Source: Eubacteriales bacterium (lineage in GTDB: Bacteria > Bacillota_A > Clostridia > Christensenellales > Aristaeellaceae). Taken from it: a stretch of 64,000 nt of DNA. Every line of letters starts with the position of its first letter. The stretch's first letter is position 1. Position numbers and translations under genes: made by a program. The notes under the pieces were generated by a model that was not told the origin of the DNA, made no database searches, and worked only from the letters and a program-made list of their open reading frames with translations. Shown one piece after another: positions 51,045-59,060 of the stretch. The stretch lies in NCBI GenBank assembly GCA_029974035.1, contig JARKQG010000049.1, positions 6,545 through 70,544 of the forward strand, written 5' to 3'.

Positions 51045-53414
51045 TCAGGCCAGGCCGTGGATGGTGCGGGTGATGATCTCATCTTGCAGCGCCCCGTCCA
51101 GGTTGACAAAGTACTCGCAGTACCCACCGATGCGGACGATGACATTTCCGTACTTTTCGGGTTCCCGCTTGGCGGCGCGGAGCGTTTCGGCGTCGGCGAA
51201 GTTCACCTGCACCTGGGGCCCGCCGTCCTCAAGGTAGGCGGCGATGAGCGCCTTCAGCGCGGCCCTGCCCGCGTCGCCGCGGACGACGGAGGGGTTGATC
51301 TTCAGGTTGAGGGCGTAGCCGCCGGTCACGCCGCCGTGGTCCAGCTTGAGCACGGAATTGAGCATGGCGGTGGGGCCGGACCTGTCCCGCCCCTGCGAGG
51401 GGCCCATGCTGTCGCTGAAGGGCTCGCCCCTTTTCCGGCCGTTGGCCGTGGCGCCGGTGATCTCCCCGTGGTAGACGTGAAAGAAGTAGCCAAACAGCGT
51501 GGACACGTACTTGTCGCGCCCTCCGGGGGTGTTCAGCGCGAGCACGCGGTCGTCAAAGGCGGAGAGGATGCGCCGGGCGATTCCGTCCACCTCGTCCTCA
51601 TCGTTGCCGTAGTGGGGGTATCCCATGAGGACCGCGCGGAGGTCCCCGGCGCCCTCGAAGTTGCGCGCCAGCGCCCCGGCCAGTTCGGCCAGCGTCACGC
51701 GCCCCTCATCGTACACCGCGCGCTTGAGGGCAGTCATGGCGTCCGCGGCGGTGCCCAGGCCGTAGGCGTAGAACGACCAGTGGGTGCCCAGCGCCGCGCC
51801 GCCCTGGAACATGTCGCGGCCCGACTCCAGGCAGCCGTCCACCAGCATCGACGCGAAGGGGTCGTAGCACACCCCCGGCTGGAGCGCCTGCTTCTCCAGC
51901 GCCTCCCGCCGGTCCGCCTCCACCCGCTCGTCAAGCGCCTCCAGATAGGCGCGGAAAAAGGCTTCAAAGCTGTCCAGCGCCGCCTCGCGGCCCTCGAAGC
52001 GGCGGAGCACATCCTCAAAGAGCATCGGAAAGGCGATGGGATCGGTGACGCCCCAGTTGGGCTGCCGGCCGGGGATCATGATCTCCACGCAGCCCATATT
52101 GTAGTAATCCCGCGCGATTTCGTCCGCATAGCCCAGCTTTTTAAGGTTTTCGATCCATACGTCGTCGGCCATCATCATCGGCTGGCCCGCGCCGGCGGAC
52201 ACGGAGTCGATCACCGCGTCCAGATACCAGGCGGGGTTTTTGCCGCTGACGCGCGCGCCCACGTTGGGGTAGGGCAGGCGCATGTCCCGGACGACCTCGA
52301 GGCACACCGCCGTCAGATCGTTGGCGGCATTCTCGCCCGAGGGCGTGACGCCGCCCAGCGTCAGGCTCTGCACAGTGCGCATCCGCGGTTCGTTGACCTT
52401 GAGCCACAGGCAGGAGAGCAGCTCCCGGGCCTCGTCCCGGGTGAGCGCGCCGGAGGCGATGTCCCGCCGGTACAGCGGAAAGAGGTACTGATCCAGCCGG
52501 CCGAAGGAGAGCGCCGAACCCCATAGGATGGACATCATCAGGTGCAGCATCCAGACGAACTGCAGCCCCTCCCGGAAGGTGGCGGCGGGCCGGGACGAGA
52601 GCCGTTCGAGGATTTGGGAAATCTCCCAAAGCTCCCGCGCCCGGCCGGGCTCGGCCCGCAGGGCCTCTTCCGCGGTGAAGGCCGCGTAGCGCGCGATAAA
52701 CCCGGAGGCGGCGCGGGCCACAAGCGCCTGGGCCTCGTAAAAGTCGCAGGGGTTTTTCGCGCGGAGCGCCTCGATCCGGGCAATGCGCGCCGCAAAGCCC
52801 TCCGCGATCATCGCGCCGTAGTCAAGGCTCAGGTGGTTGGCGGCAAACCAGGGCAGCGCGTCGATCTCCCGCCGCACCTCGGCGCCGTAGTCCAGCTTGA
52901 AGGCGCGCTCCAGCTCGCGCCCCACCTCGTACTTCTCCAGCGCGCCGTCGTAGCGGGCGGTCATGTCGCGGATCAGTTCCTGCAGCTGGTCGTAGGTGAT
53001 GCTGGCGTCGTGGTACACGCGGCTCATCAGCGCCCAGCGGCTCTTCTTGGTGGTGAAGTCGCGCTCAAAGGTGCGGACGCCGGAAACCGCCCCCGCGCGG
53101 TTTCGCACCCCGCGGTTGGCGATGTATTCCTCCAGCACCCGTTCGGCCGTGTTCCGGCGCGCCTCGGGCCCGGGCGTGGTTTCGCACACCGGGAAAAAGG
53201 CCGTCGCGCTGCCCGCGATCAGCTCGTGGGGATGCACCGCCAGCGGCGCGCGCTCCAGAAGGTGCGCCTGCGCCTTGGCCCTGCGAAGCTCGACCGGCTC
53301 GCCCCGGGTGGCCGCCAGCGATTCATACGCCAGCGGATAAAACAGCGTGCGCCGCACGCCCGCGGCGTTCAGCCCGTCGATGTGCTTCCGGAGCGCGTCA
53401 ATGCGCGTGCTCAT
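51045..53414 (-). CDS. Glycyl radical enzyme (PFL/glycerol-dehydratase family, substrate unassigned)
   Basis: A 789-residue enzyme, from ATG 53414 (GGAGG eight bases upstream). Predicted thiyl residue Cys442 with Glu444 in NMGCVEIMIPGRQ; radical site Gly764 in VRIGGYCEYF. The Cys-x-Glu pair is the dehydratase/lyase type (as in glycerol, propanediol and choline enzymes) and not pyruvate formate-lyase, which has adjacent cysteines. Length is that of propanediol/glycerol dehydratases. The residues after CVE differ from the CVEP(Q/x) I associate with known dehydratases, so I leave the substrate open. Its start overlaps the activase stop. No microcompartment shell genes are nearby. Oxygen-sensitive chemistry implies an anaerobe. 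Confidence 0.88.
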   Translation of the reverse strand: MSTRIDALRKHIDGLNAAGVRRTLFYPLAYESLAATRGEPVELRRAKAQAHLLERAPLAVHPHELIAGSATAFFPVCETTPGPEARRNTAERVLEEYIANRGVRNRAGAVSGVRTFERDFTTKKSRWALMSRVYHDASITYDQLQELIRDMTARYDGALEKYEVGRELERAFKLDYGAEVRREIDALPWFAANHLSLDYGAMIAEGFAARIARIEALRAKNPCDFYEAQALVARAASGFIARYAAFTAEEALRAEPGRARELWEISQILERLSSRPAATFREGLQFVWMLHLMMSILWGSALSFGRLDQYLFPLYRRDIASGALTRDEARELLSCLWLKVNEPRMRTVQSLTLGGVTPSGENAANDLTAVCLEVVRDMRLPYPNVGARVSGKNPAWYLDAVIDSVSAGAGQPMMMADDVWIENLKKLGYADEIARDYYNMGCVEIMIPGRQPNWGVTDPIAFPMLFEDVLRRFEGREAALDSFEAFFRAYLEALDERVEADRREALEKQALQPGVCYDPFASMLVDGCLESGRDMFQGGAALGTHWSFYAYGLGTAADAMTALKRAVYDEGRVTLAELAGALARNFEGAGDLRAVLMGYPHYGNDEDEVDGIARRILSAFDDRVLALNTPGGRDKYVSTLFGYFFHVYHGEITGATANGRKRGEPFSDSMGPSQGRDRSGPTAMLNSVLKLDHGGVTGGYALNLKINPSVVRGDAGRAALKALIAAYLEDGGPQVQVNFADAETLRAAKREPEKYGNVIVRIGGYCEYFVNLDGALQDEIITRTIHGLA

Positions 53415-54301
53415 AAGCCCCGCCTCCATTCCCGTCCGCCAAGATCCGCAATTGCGCCGTTCCACCGCCGCACCTCCGCCCCGTCCGGCACCGGATAGCG
53501 CGGGACTGTACGCCCCACCCGCTCCGCCTTTCCCGTGCCCAGCGGGTGGTAGGGCATGATTTCATACCCCAGCACCGGGAGCTCCCGGGTCAGCCGCGCG
53601 ATCATCTCAAAGTGCTCCGGCACATCGTTGACCCCCGGGATGATCGGGCACCGGAGCACGACGCAAACGCCCGATCGGCTGAGGCGCTCAATGTTTTCCA
53701 GCACCGGACGGTTGGACCGGCCCGTCAGGCGGCGGTGGGCCGCGTCGTCCGTCAGCTTGAAGTCGATCAGCATCAGGTCCGCATGGGGCGCGATCGCCCG
53801 ATAGACGGCCCCGGGCGCGGCGCCGTTGGTTTCGAGACAGGTGCCGATGCCCGCCGCCTTCGCGCCGCGCAAGAGCGCCGCCAGAAAGTCCGGCTGCCGG
53901 GTCGGCTCGCCGCCGGTCACCGTGAGCCCGCCGCCGCTTCGTTCAAAATAGCGCCTGTCCCGCGCGACCTGCTCCAGCACCCATTCCGCCGTCACGGTCT
54001 CGCCCACGCGCTTCAGCGCGCCGGTGGGGCACACCTGCGCCGCCCGCCCGCCGCAATCGCACTTTTCCCGGTCAAAGTCGTGCCGGCCGCCTCCGATCCG
54101 GTGCGCCGGGCACACCCCCGCGCACCGGCCGCACCGCGCGCAAAGGCCCTCGTCCAGGGACTCCTCGGGTCCGGGGCGCCAGCTCTCCGGGTTGTGGCAC
54201 CACGCGCAGCGCATGTCGCAGCCCTTCAGGTACACCGCCGTGCGGATGCCCGGCCCATCGTCCACCGAAAACCGCTGAATGCCAAAGATCGTCCCCGTCA
54301 C
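53411..54301 (-). CDS. Glycyl radical enzyme activase (radical SAM)
   Basis: A 296-residue radical SAM protein that installs the glycyl radical. Start GTG 54301 (GGAGG seven bases upstream). The SAM cluster motif is CDMRCAWCHNPE (Cys-x3-Cys-x2-Cys). An inserted ferredoxin-like domain has LCARCGRCAGVCP and CDCGGRAAQVCPTGAL, the two-cluster type found in dehydratase/decarboxylase activases and absent from PflA. GGEPTRQPDF and the barrel end are normal. Its stop overlaps the enzyme gene (ATGA). Confidence 0.93.
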   Translation of the reverse strand: MTGTIFGIQRFSVDDGPGIRTAVYLKGCDMRCAWCHNPESWRPGPEESLDEGLCARCGRCAGVCPAHRIGGGRHDFDREKCDCGGRAAQVCPTGALKRVGETVTAEWVLEQVARDRRYFERSGGGLTVTGGEPTRQPDFLAALLRGAKAAGIGTCLETNGAAPGAVYRAIAPHADLMLIDFKLTDDAAHRRLTGRSNRPVLENIERLSRSGVCVVLRCPIIPGVNDVPEHFEMIARLTRELPVLGYEIMPYHPLGTGKAERVGRTVPRYPVPDGAEVRRWNGAIADLGGREWRRGL

Positions 54302-54346
54302 GCGCTTTCCTCCGCCCCCGGGCGCGCCGCCCGCCGCTCCGCGCCC

Positions 54347-54376
54347 AATATACCACCCGGCAGCCATGGGAATCAA
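54347..54376 (-). promoter_or_regulatory. Promoter of the activase-glycyl radical enzyme operon
   Basis: Minus-strand TTGATT (54371-54376) and TATATT (54347-54352), spacer 18 bp, 46 bases before the GTG start. Confidence 0.6.
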
Positions 54377-54417
54377 GCGCGTTTTCGCTTTTGCCGCGAT
54401 TTGCGCCCCCGCCGGCG

Positions 54418-55149
54418 TCAGGGCACGGACCCGACGCGCCCGCGCAGCGCGCTGGGCGACATGCCGTAGCGCCTTTTGAAGATGCGCGCAAAATAGTTGA
54501 AGTCGTTGATGCCGCACCTTTCCGCCACCTGCATGACGGTCATGGATGTGGTCAGAAGCATCGTCCGCGCGGCCTCCAGCCGCCGCGCCTGCACGTAGCG
54601 CCGCAGCGGCAGTCCGGTTTCCCGCTTGACGGCCTGGGCGATGGCGCTTTCCGAGGCGTAGAGCGCGCGGTGCAGCGCGCCCGCCGTCAGGTCGTCCGTC
54701 AGGTGACCGGCGACGTGGCGGGCGATCCGCGCAAAAAGATCGCTGCGGCGGGCCAGGCCCGGCGGCGCAAGCCGCGCGGCCACCGATTCCATAACCGTGA
54801 AAAGCGCCCGAACGCGGCGGGCGTCCTCGGCCGCGTCCTCCTCCAGCGGGCCCCTCACCAGCGCGCCCAGCGCCCCGCCCGCGGCGAGAAGCGGCAGGCA
54901 GGCGAACGCCCGCCCCGCGGGGCAGCGCGCCACGCCCCGCCCGTCCGGAACCGCCCAGCGGACCAGGCACGCCGCCGCCGAGGGGTAGGCGCAGCCGGGA
55001 CAGGCCGTCTCCTCCCGAGCCCGGGCCAGCGCCCGGTCGCCGGTCAGCCGCAGCGCGCCCCGGTCGACGAGGAAGGCGGCGAGCCCGGTCGCCAGCGACA
55101 GGTCGGTCAAAAGCTCCTCCGGGTCCATGGGTTCCAACAGTACCGCCAT
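54418..55149 (-). CDS. AraC-family regulator with a cysteine-containing sensor domain (PocR-like)
   Basis: A 243-residue regulator from ATG 55149 (GGAGG upstream). The N-terminal ~130 residues (LLTDLSLATGLAAFLVDR, ACPGC, then further cysteines in AAACLVRW and ARCPAGRAFACL) resemble the PocR ligand-binding domain found in regulators of 1,2-propanediol and cobalamin genes. The AraC domain at about 145-238 has ALHRALYASESAIAQAV and VMQVAERCGINDFNYFARIF. It lies upstream of and on the same strand as the glycyl radical genes, which it probably controls. The PocR assignment is by eye and moderate. Confidence 0.8.
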   Translation of the reverse strand: MAVLLEPMDPEELLTDLSLATGLAAFLVDRGALRLTGDRALARAREETACPGCAYPSAAACLVRWAVPDGRGVARCPAGRAFACLPLLAAGGALGALVRGPLEEDAAEDARRVRALFTVMESVAARLAPPGLARRSDLFARIARHVAGHLTDDLTAGALHRALYASESAIAQAVKRETGLPLRRYVQARRLEAARTMLLTTSMTVMQVAERCGINDFNYFARIFKRRYGMSPSALRGRVGSVP

Positions 55150-55171
55150 AATGCCTCCGCGCAATCGCCTG

Positions 55172-55232
55172 TTAGTGCTATGAATGTGCAATCTAGTGCT
55201 ATTATCATAGCACACAAACTTGCTATAATCAA
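55172..55232. promoter_or_regulatory. Overlapping divergent promoters with repeat operator (AraC/LacI genes)
   Basis: Minus strand: TTGATT (55227-55232) and TATGAT (55204-55209), spacer 17 bp, for the AraC gene. Plus strand: TATAAT at 55224-55229, toward the LacI gene. GTGCTAT-TATC-ATAGCAC (55196-55213) is a perfect palindrome over the minus-strand -10. Its half-site TAGTGCTAT is repeated as a direct repeat at 55173-55181, 21 bp from the copy at 55194-55202. Confidence 0.75.
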
Positions 55233-55246
55233 CGAACAGACGGTTT

Positions 55247-55431
55247 TGAAACGTTTAGAATCGGCAAATGGTAGAAAATGTTTTGGGCGGTTCACCGCCG
55301 GACGCGGCCGAAAAGTAGGGTATTCCCAAAATCTGAAACGTTTCAGGCCATCGGGCGGCACCGGGCGCGGGATTTTCCGGGGGCCTTCCGGCGGCGGAGC
55401 CGGCTTTCTTCCAGAAATTTGAAACGTTTCA
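55247..55431. promoter_or_regulatory. Three LacI-type operators before the LacI gene
   Basis: TGAAACGTTTCA occurs exactly at 55334-55345 and 55420-55431, and with two mismatches (TGAAACGTTTAG) at 55247-55258. The 12-bp palindrome with central CG is the classic LacI/GalR operator. The last copy lies 16 bases before the start codon of the adjacent LacI-family gene, so autorepression and control of the following sugar operon is likely. Confidence 0.85.
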
Positions 55432-55447
55432 GGCGAAGGGGAATGCC

Positions 55448-56464
55448 ATGAAGCTGACCATCAAGGACGTGGCGCGGGCCGCCCGGGTTTCGGTGGCGAC
55501 CGCCTCCATGGCGATCAACAACCGGGAGGGCGTCAGCGAGAAGACGCGGGCGAAGGTTCTGGGCGTGGCCCGGGAGCTGAACTACGTGCCGGACCACTCC
55601 GCGCGCGCCCTGGTCATGCAGCGCAGCAGCGTCGTCGGCCTGATGATCCCGGAGATCCAGAACCCCTTCTACAGCGCCATCGTGGACATCCTGACCCGGA
55701 TCGCGGAGGAACGGGGCTTTACGCTGCTTCTGGGCATCTCCAACAGCAATAGCCGCCAGGAGGCCGAGTACGTCCGGATGTTCCTTTCCCGGCGGGTGTG
55801 CGGCGTGATCGTGGTGCCGATGCTGGCCAACCACCCGGACATCTCCCACCTCGACATGCTGCGGGCGGCGGACGTGCCGGTGGTGTTCTGCACCGAAAAC
55901 TACGCGCTGTGCGAAGAGCCGCTGGTGATGTGCGACTTTGCCAGCGGCGAGTACCAGATGACCCGATACCTTTTGGACAAGGGCCTGACGGACTTCTGGT
56001 TTGTGTCCACCGACATGGACGTCCAGTTTGCGCGCCTGCGCTACGACGGCTTTTGCCGCGCGCTGCGGGAGGCGGGGCTTGCGGTAAACCCCGAGCGCGT
56101 GATGCTGCTCAAATCCCCCCGCTACCGCCACGCCTACGACGCCACCGACCGCATTGTGGACGATCTGCCCCAGGCGGTCCTCTGCATCAACGACATCATG
56201 ACCATGGCCATTATGAAGCGCATGAACGAGCGGGGGCTGCGCATCCCGCGGGACGTGTCGGTGGCCGGGTTTGACGATGTGATGTTTTCCGAACTGGTGT
56301 CGCCGCCGCTCACCACGGTGCGGCAGCCCCTCGCGGCCATCTGCGAAAAGACGATGGAGATCCTCGAGGCGAAGCTCGCCGCCGGGGCCGACCAGGCGTC
56401 GGTGGAGCGCGGACGCACCTACCTGATCCAGCCGGAACTGGTGATCCGGGAAACCACCCTCTAG
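55448..56464 (+). CDS. LacI-family sugar-responsive repressor
   Basis: A 338-residue regulator. N-terminal HTH and hinge: TIKDVARAARVSVATASMAI, NREGVSEKTRAKVLGVA, NYVPDHSARALVMQRS. The Peripla_BP_3 effector domain follows with VGLMIPEIQNPFYSAIVD, VAGFDDVMFSELVSPPLTTV. It is first in a plus-strand cluster of a CUT2 transporter, isomerase, kinase and dehydrogenase, so the inducer is presumably the imported sugar or a product. Palindromic TGAAACGTTTCA sites precede it. Confidence 0.93.
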   Translation: MKLTIKDVARAARVSVATASMAINNREGVSEKTRAKVLGVARELNYVPDHSARALVMQRSSVVGLMIPEIQNPFYSAIVDILTRIAEERGFTLLLGISNSNSRQEAEYVRMFLSRRVCGVIVVPMLANHPDISHLDMLRAADVPVVFCTENYALCEEPLVMCDFASGEYQMTRYLLDKGLTDFWFVSTDMDVQFARLRYDGFCRALREAGLAVNPERVMLLKSPRYRHAYDATDRIVDDLPQAVLCINDIMTMAIMKRMNERGLRIPRDVSVAGFDDVMFSELVSPPLTTVRQPLAAICEKTMEILEAKLAAGADQASVERGRTYLIQPELVIRETTL

Positions 56465-56465
56465 C

Positions 56466-56489
56466 TTATTGTGCCGCAAGGCATAATAA
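56466..56489 (+). other. Hairpin with GCAA tetraloop between lacI-type and binding-protein genes
   Basis: A 10-bp stem (one G-U) around GCAA, a stable GNRA loop. No T-tract follows. It lies right after the repressor stop and 24 bases before the binding-protein start, so it could act in mRNA processing or set the ratio of repressor to transporter. Confidence 0.6.
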
Positions 56490-56512
56490 ATACCACACAA
56501 GGAGGAACCCCC

Positions 56513-57475
56513 ATGAAGAAACTGGTCTCCATTCTCCTGGCCGCGCTTCTGGTCGCCGTGATGATCGCCCCCATGGCGATGGCGGAAACCAAGCAGATCA
56601 CCGTCGGCATGTCCATCCCCCAGATGGCTAACCCGTACTTCGTGTCCGTCATGAACGGCGTGCAGAAGAAGTGCGACGAGCTGGGCTACAAGCTGATCCC
56701 CGTGGACGCCGGCTACGACGTGGCCAAGCAGGTGTCCGACTTTGAAAACTTCGGCAACCAGGGCGTGGACTGCGTCATCGCCTGCCCCATTGACTCCAAC
56801 GCGCTGGTCCCGGTGGTGGACAGGCTGAAGGAAAAGGGCATCATCGTGATCTCCTTCGCGCAGATCATTGACAACGCCAACGCCATCTTCACGCTGGACG
56901 AGTACACCTACGGCGTGGCCATCGGCACCAACGCCGCCAACTGGATCAACGAGAAGCTGGGCGGCAAGGCCCAGGTGCTCATCATCTCCCAGGACAACGT
57001 GGAAGCGGTCGTCGCCCGCGGCAACGGCATCCAGGAGACCATCGAAAAGCTGTGCCCCGAGGCCGAAATCGTGGCCCGTCAGGCCGGCGACAACCCCACC
57101 AAGGGCATGGAGATCACCGAGAACATCATGCAGCAGTACCCGGACGTGCGCGTCATCACCGGCAACAACGACTCCGGCCCCCTCGGCGCCTATGAGGCCA
57201 TTCTGGGCCTGGGCCTGCCCCAGGAAGAGCTGGACAAGTTCTACATCGGCGGCGGCGACGCCACCCCGGAAGCCATCGCCAAGATGAAGGAAGAAAACTC
57301 CATCTACCGCGCCACCGTGGACCTCGGGCCCTTTGACACCGGCATGGACTGCGTGACCACCCTGGCGGACTTTCTGGAAAACGGCGTGCCGGAGGAAGCC
57401 CCCGTCAACTACTTCCGCATGATCCCCGTGCTGCAGGAGGACGTGCTCAGCGGCGCCTTCGTGCCCGCGGCCTGA
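56513..57475 (+). CDS. CUT2 sugar-binding protein (lyxose/mannose-type locus)
   Basis: A 320-residue Peripla_BP_4 protein; ATG 56513 follows AAGGAGGAACCCCC. Signal peptide with AMA-ET cleavage and no lipobox. Mature: ITVGMSIPQMANPYFVSVMN, CVIACPIDSNALVPVVDRL, VITGNNDSGPLGAYEAILGL, YIGGGDATPEAIAKM, ATVDLGPFDTG. It is ribose-binding-protein-like. Ligand is inferred from the downstream isomerase and kinase as D-lyxose, D-mannose or a related sugar or polyol. Confidence 0.92.
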   Translation: MKKLVSILLAALLVAVMIAPMAMAETKQITVGMSIPQMANPYFVSVMNGVQKKCDELGYKLIPVDAGYDVAKQVSDFENFGNQGVDCVIACPIDSNALVPVVDRLKEKGIIVISFAQIIDNANAIFTLDEYTYGVAIGTNAANWINEKLGGKAQVLIISQDNVEAVVARGNGIQETIEKLCPEAEIVARQAGDNPTKGMEITENIMQQYPDVRVITGNNDSGPLGAYEAILGLGLPQEELDKFYIGGGDATPEAIAKMKEENSIYRATVDLGPFDTGMDCVTTLADFLENGVPEEAPVNYFRMIPVLQEDVLSGAFVPAA

Positions 57476-57488
57476 TCCCCTACCGACC

Positions 57489-57523
57489 GGTTTGGGCGCC
57501 CCCGCCAGGGGGGCGCACAAACC
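57489..57523 (+). other. Hairpin after the binding-protein gene
   Basis: GGTTTG.GCGCCCCC pairs with GGGGGGCGC.CAAACC (57489-57503 and 57508-57523) with a four-base loop and one interruption. No T-run. It sits between binding-protein and ATPase genes as in three other transporter operons here. Confidence 0.7.
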
Positions 57524-57562
57524 CATCTTCAACGCGTGCTTTGCACGAGGCGGAGGCGTTCA

Positions 57563-59056
57563 ATGCAGGATTACATCTTTGAGGTCAAACATCTGAGCAA
57601 GTACTATGCCGGCGTCAAGGCGCTGGACGACGTATCGCTCGGATTCCGACGCGGCGAAGTGCACGCACTGGCCGGTGAAAACGGCGCCGGGAAGTCCACG
57701 CTGATCAAGGCCATCACCGGCGCCATCGAGCCCACGGCCGGCGAAATCGTGGTGGAAGGCGAGAGCTTTTCCAAACTGAACCCCATCGAGGCGATCCACA
57801 AGGGGATCGCGGCCATCTACCAGGAATTTACGCTGGTTCCGCACCTCACCATCGCGGAAAACATCTACTTCGGCAAGGAAATTGCCAGGAGCGGCTTTGT
57901 CAGCCGCAAGGCCATGAACGACCAGGTCAAAAAGCTGCTGGACGAGATGGGCATCGACCTGAACCCCGCCAGCTACGTGTGCGATCTGGGCGTGGCCTAC
58001 CAGCAGATTGTGGAGATCCTCAAGGCGGTGGCGTCCAACTCCAAAATCCTCATCATGGACGAGCCCACCGCGCCGCTGACCAACAAGGAAACCGAGATGC
58101 TCTTTCGCATCATCGAAAAGCTCCGGGAGCGCAACACCACCATCATCTTCATCACCCACCGCATGGAGGAGATGTTCAAGATCTGCGACCGGGTTTCCGT
58201 CATGCGGGACGGCAAATACATCATCACCAAGGACATCAAGGACGTCACCATGCGGGAGCTGGTTTCCCATATGGTGGGCCGCGAGCTGGGCGAGGACTAT
58301 CCGCCCCGCAAGACGCCCATCGGCGACGTGGTGATGGAAGTCCAGGCGCTGACCAACCACAAGGTGCACGATGTGTCCTTCAAGCTGCGCAAGGGCGAAA
58401 TTCTGGGCTTTGGCGGGCTGGTGGGCGCGGGCCGGACGGAGGTCATGCAGGCCGTGTTCGGCGCCGACCGGGTGGACTCCGGCAAGGTGGTGCTCAACGG
58501 CCATGCGCTGAAGATCACCGATCCGGGCAGCGCGCTGGAGCAGGGCATCGGCCTGATCCCCGAGGACCGGAAAAACCAGGGCGTGCTGCTGGGGCTTTCG
58601 GTCAAGGAAAACGTGACCTTCTCGTCGCTGAAGCAGGCCATGGTGGGCCCCTTCGTGGACGACCGGAAGGACGCGAAGATCGCCGACGAATACATCAAAA
58701 AACTGAGAATCAAGACGCCCAGCGTGCATCAGCTGGTCAAAAACCTGTCCGGCGGCAACCAGCAGAAGGTGGTTTTGGCCAAAATGCTGGCGACGCGCTG
58801 CGACGTGATCATTTTTGACGAGCCGACCCGCGGCATCGACGTGGGCGCCAAACAGGAAATCTATCACCTGATGCGCCACCTGGTGGAGGTCGAGGGAAAG
58901 AGCGTCATCATGGTGTCGTCCGAAATGCCGGAGCTCATCGGCATGAGCGACCGCATCCTGGTCATGCGCCATGGTGAGATTGCGGGCGAGATCGAGCGGG
59001 AGGAATTCTCGCAGGAGCTCATCTTCCAATACGCATCCGGACTGATAGGAGGTTGA
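57563..59056 (+). CDS. CUT2 sugar ABC transporter ATPase (lyxose/mannose-type locus)
   Basis: A 497-residue double ATPase; ATG 57563 follows CGGAGG. Half 1: GENGAGKST, ILIMDEPTAPLT; half 2: GLVGAGRTE, LSGGNQQKVVLAK, IIFDEPTRGIDVGAK. It ends QYASGLIGG. It is most like the ATPase of the second CUT2 locus (shared ALDDVSLGFRRG and YQQ(L/I)VEI segments). Followed by the permease after four bases. Confidence 0.94.
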   Translation: MQDYIFEVKHLSKYYAGVKALDDVSLGFRRGEVHALAGENGAGKSTLIKAITGAIEPTAGEIVVEGESFSKLNPIEAIHKGIAAIYQEFTLVPHLTIAENIYFGKEIARSGFVSRKAMNDQVKKLLDEMGIDLNPASYVCDLGVAYQQIVEILKAVASNSKILIMDEPTAPLTNKETEMLFRIIEKLRERNTTIIFITHRMEEMFKICDRVSVMRDGKYIITKDIKDVTMRELVSHMVGRELGEDYPPRKTPIGDVVMEVQALTNHKVHDVSFKLRKGEILGFGGLVGAGRTEVMQAVFGADRVDSGKVVLNGHALKITDPGSALEQGIGLIPEDRKNQGVLLGLSVKENVTFSSLKQAMVGPFVDDRKDAKIADEYIKKLRIKTPSVHQLVKNLSGGNQQKVVLAKMLATRCDVIIFDEPTRGIDVGAKQEIYHLMRHLVEVEGKSVIMVSSEMPELIGMSDRILVMRHGEIAGEIEREEFSQELIFQYASGLIGG

Positions 59057-59060
59057 CCCC

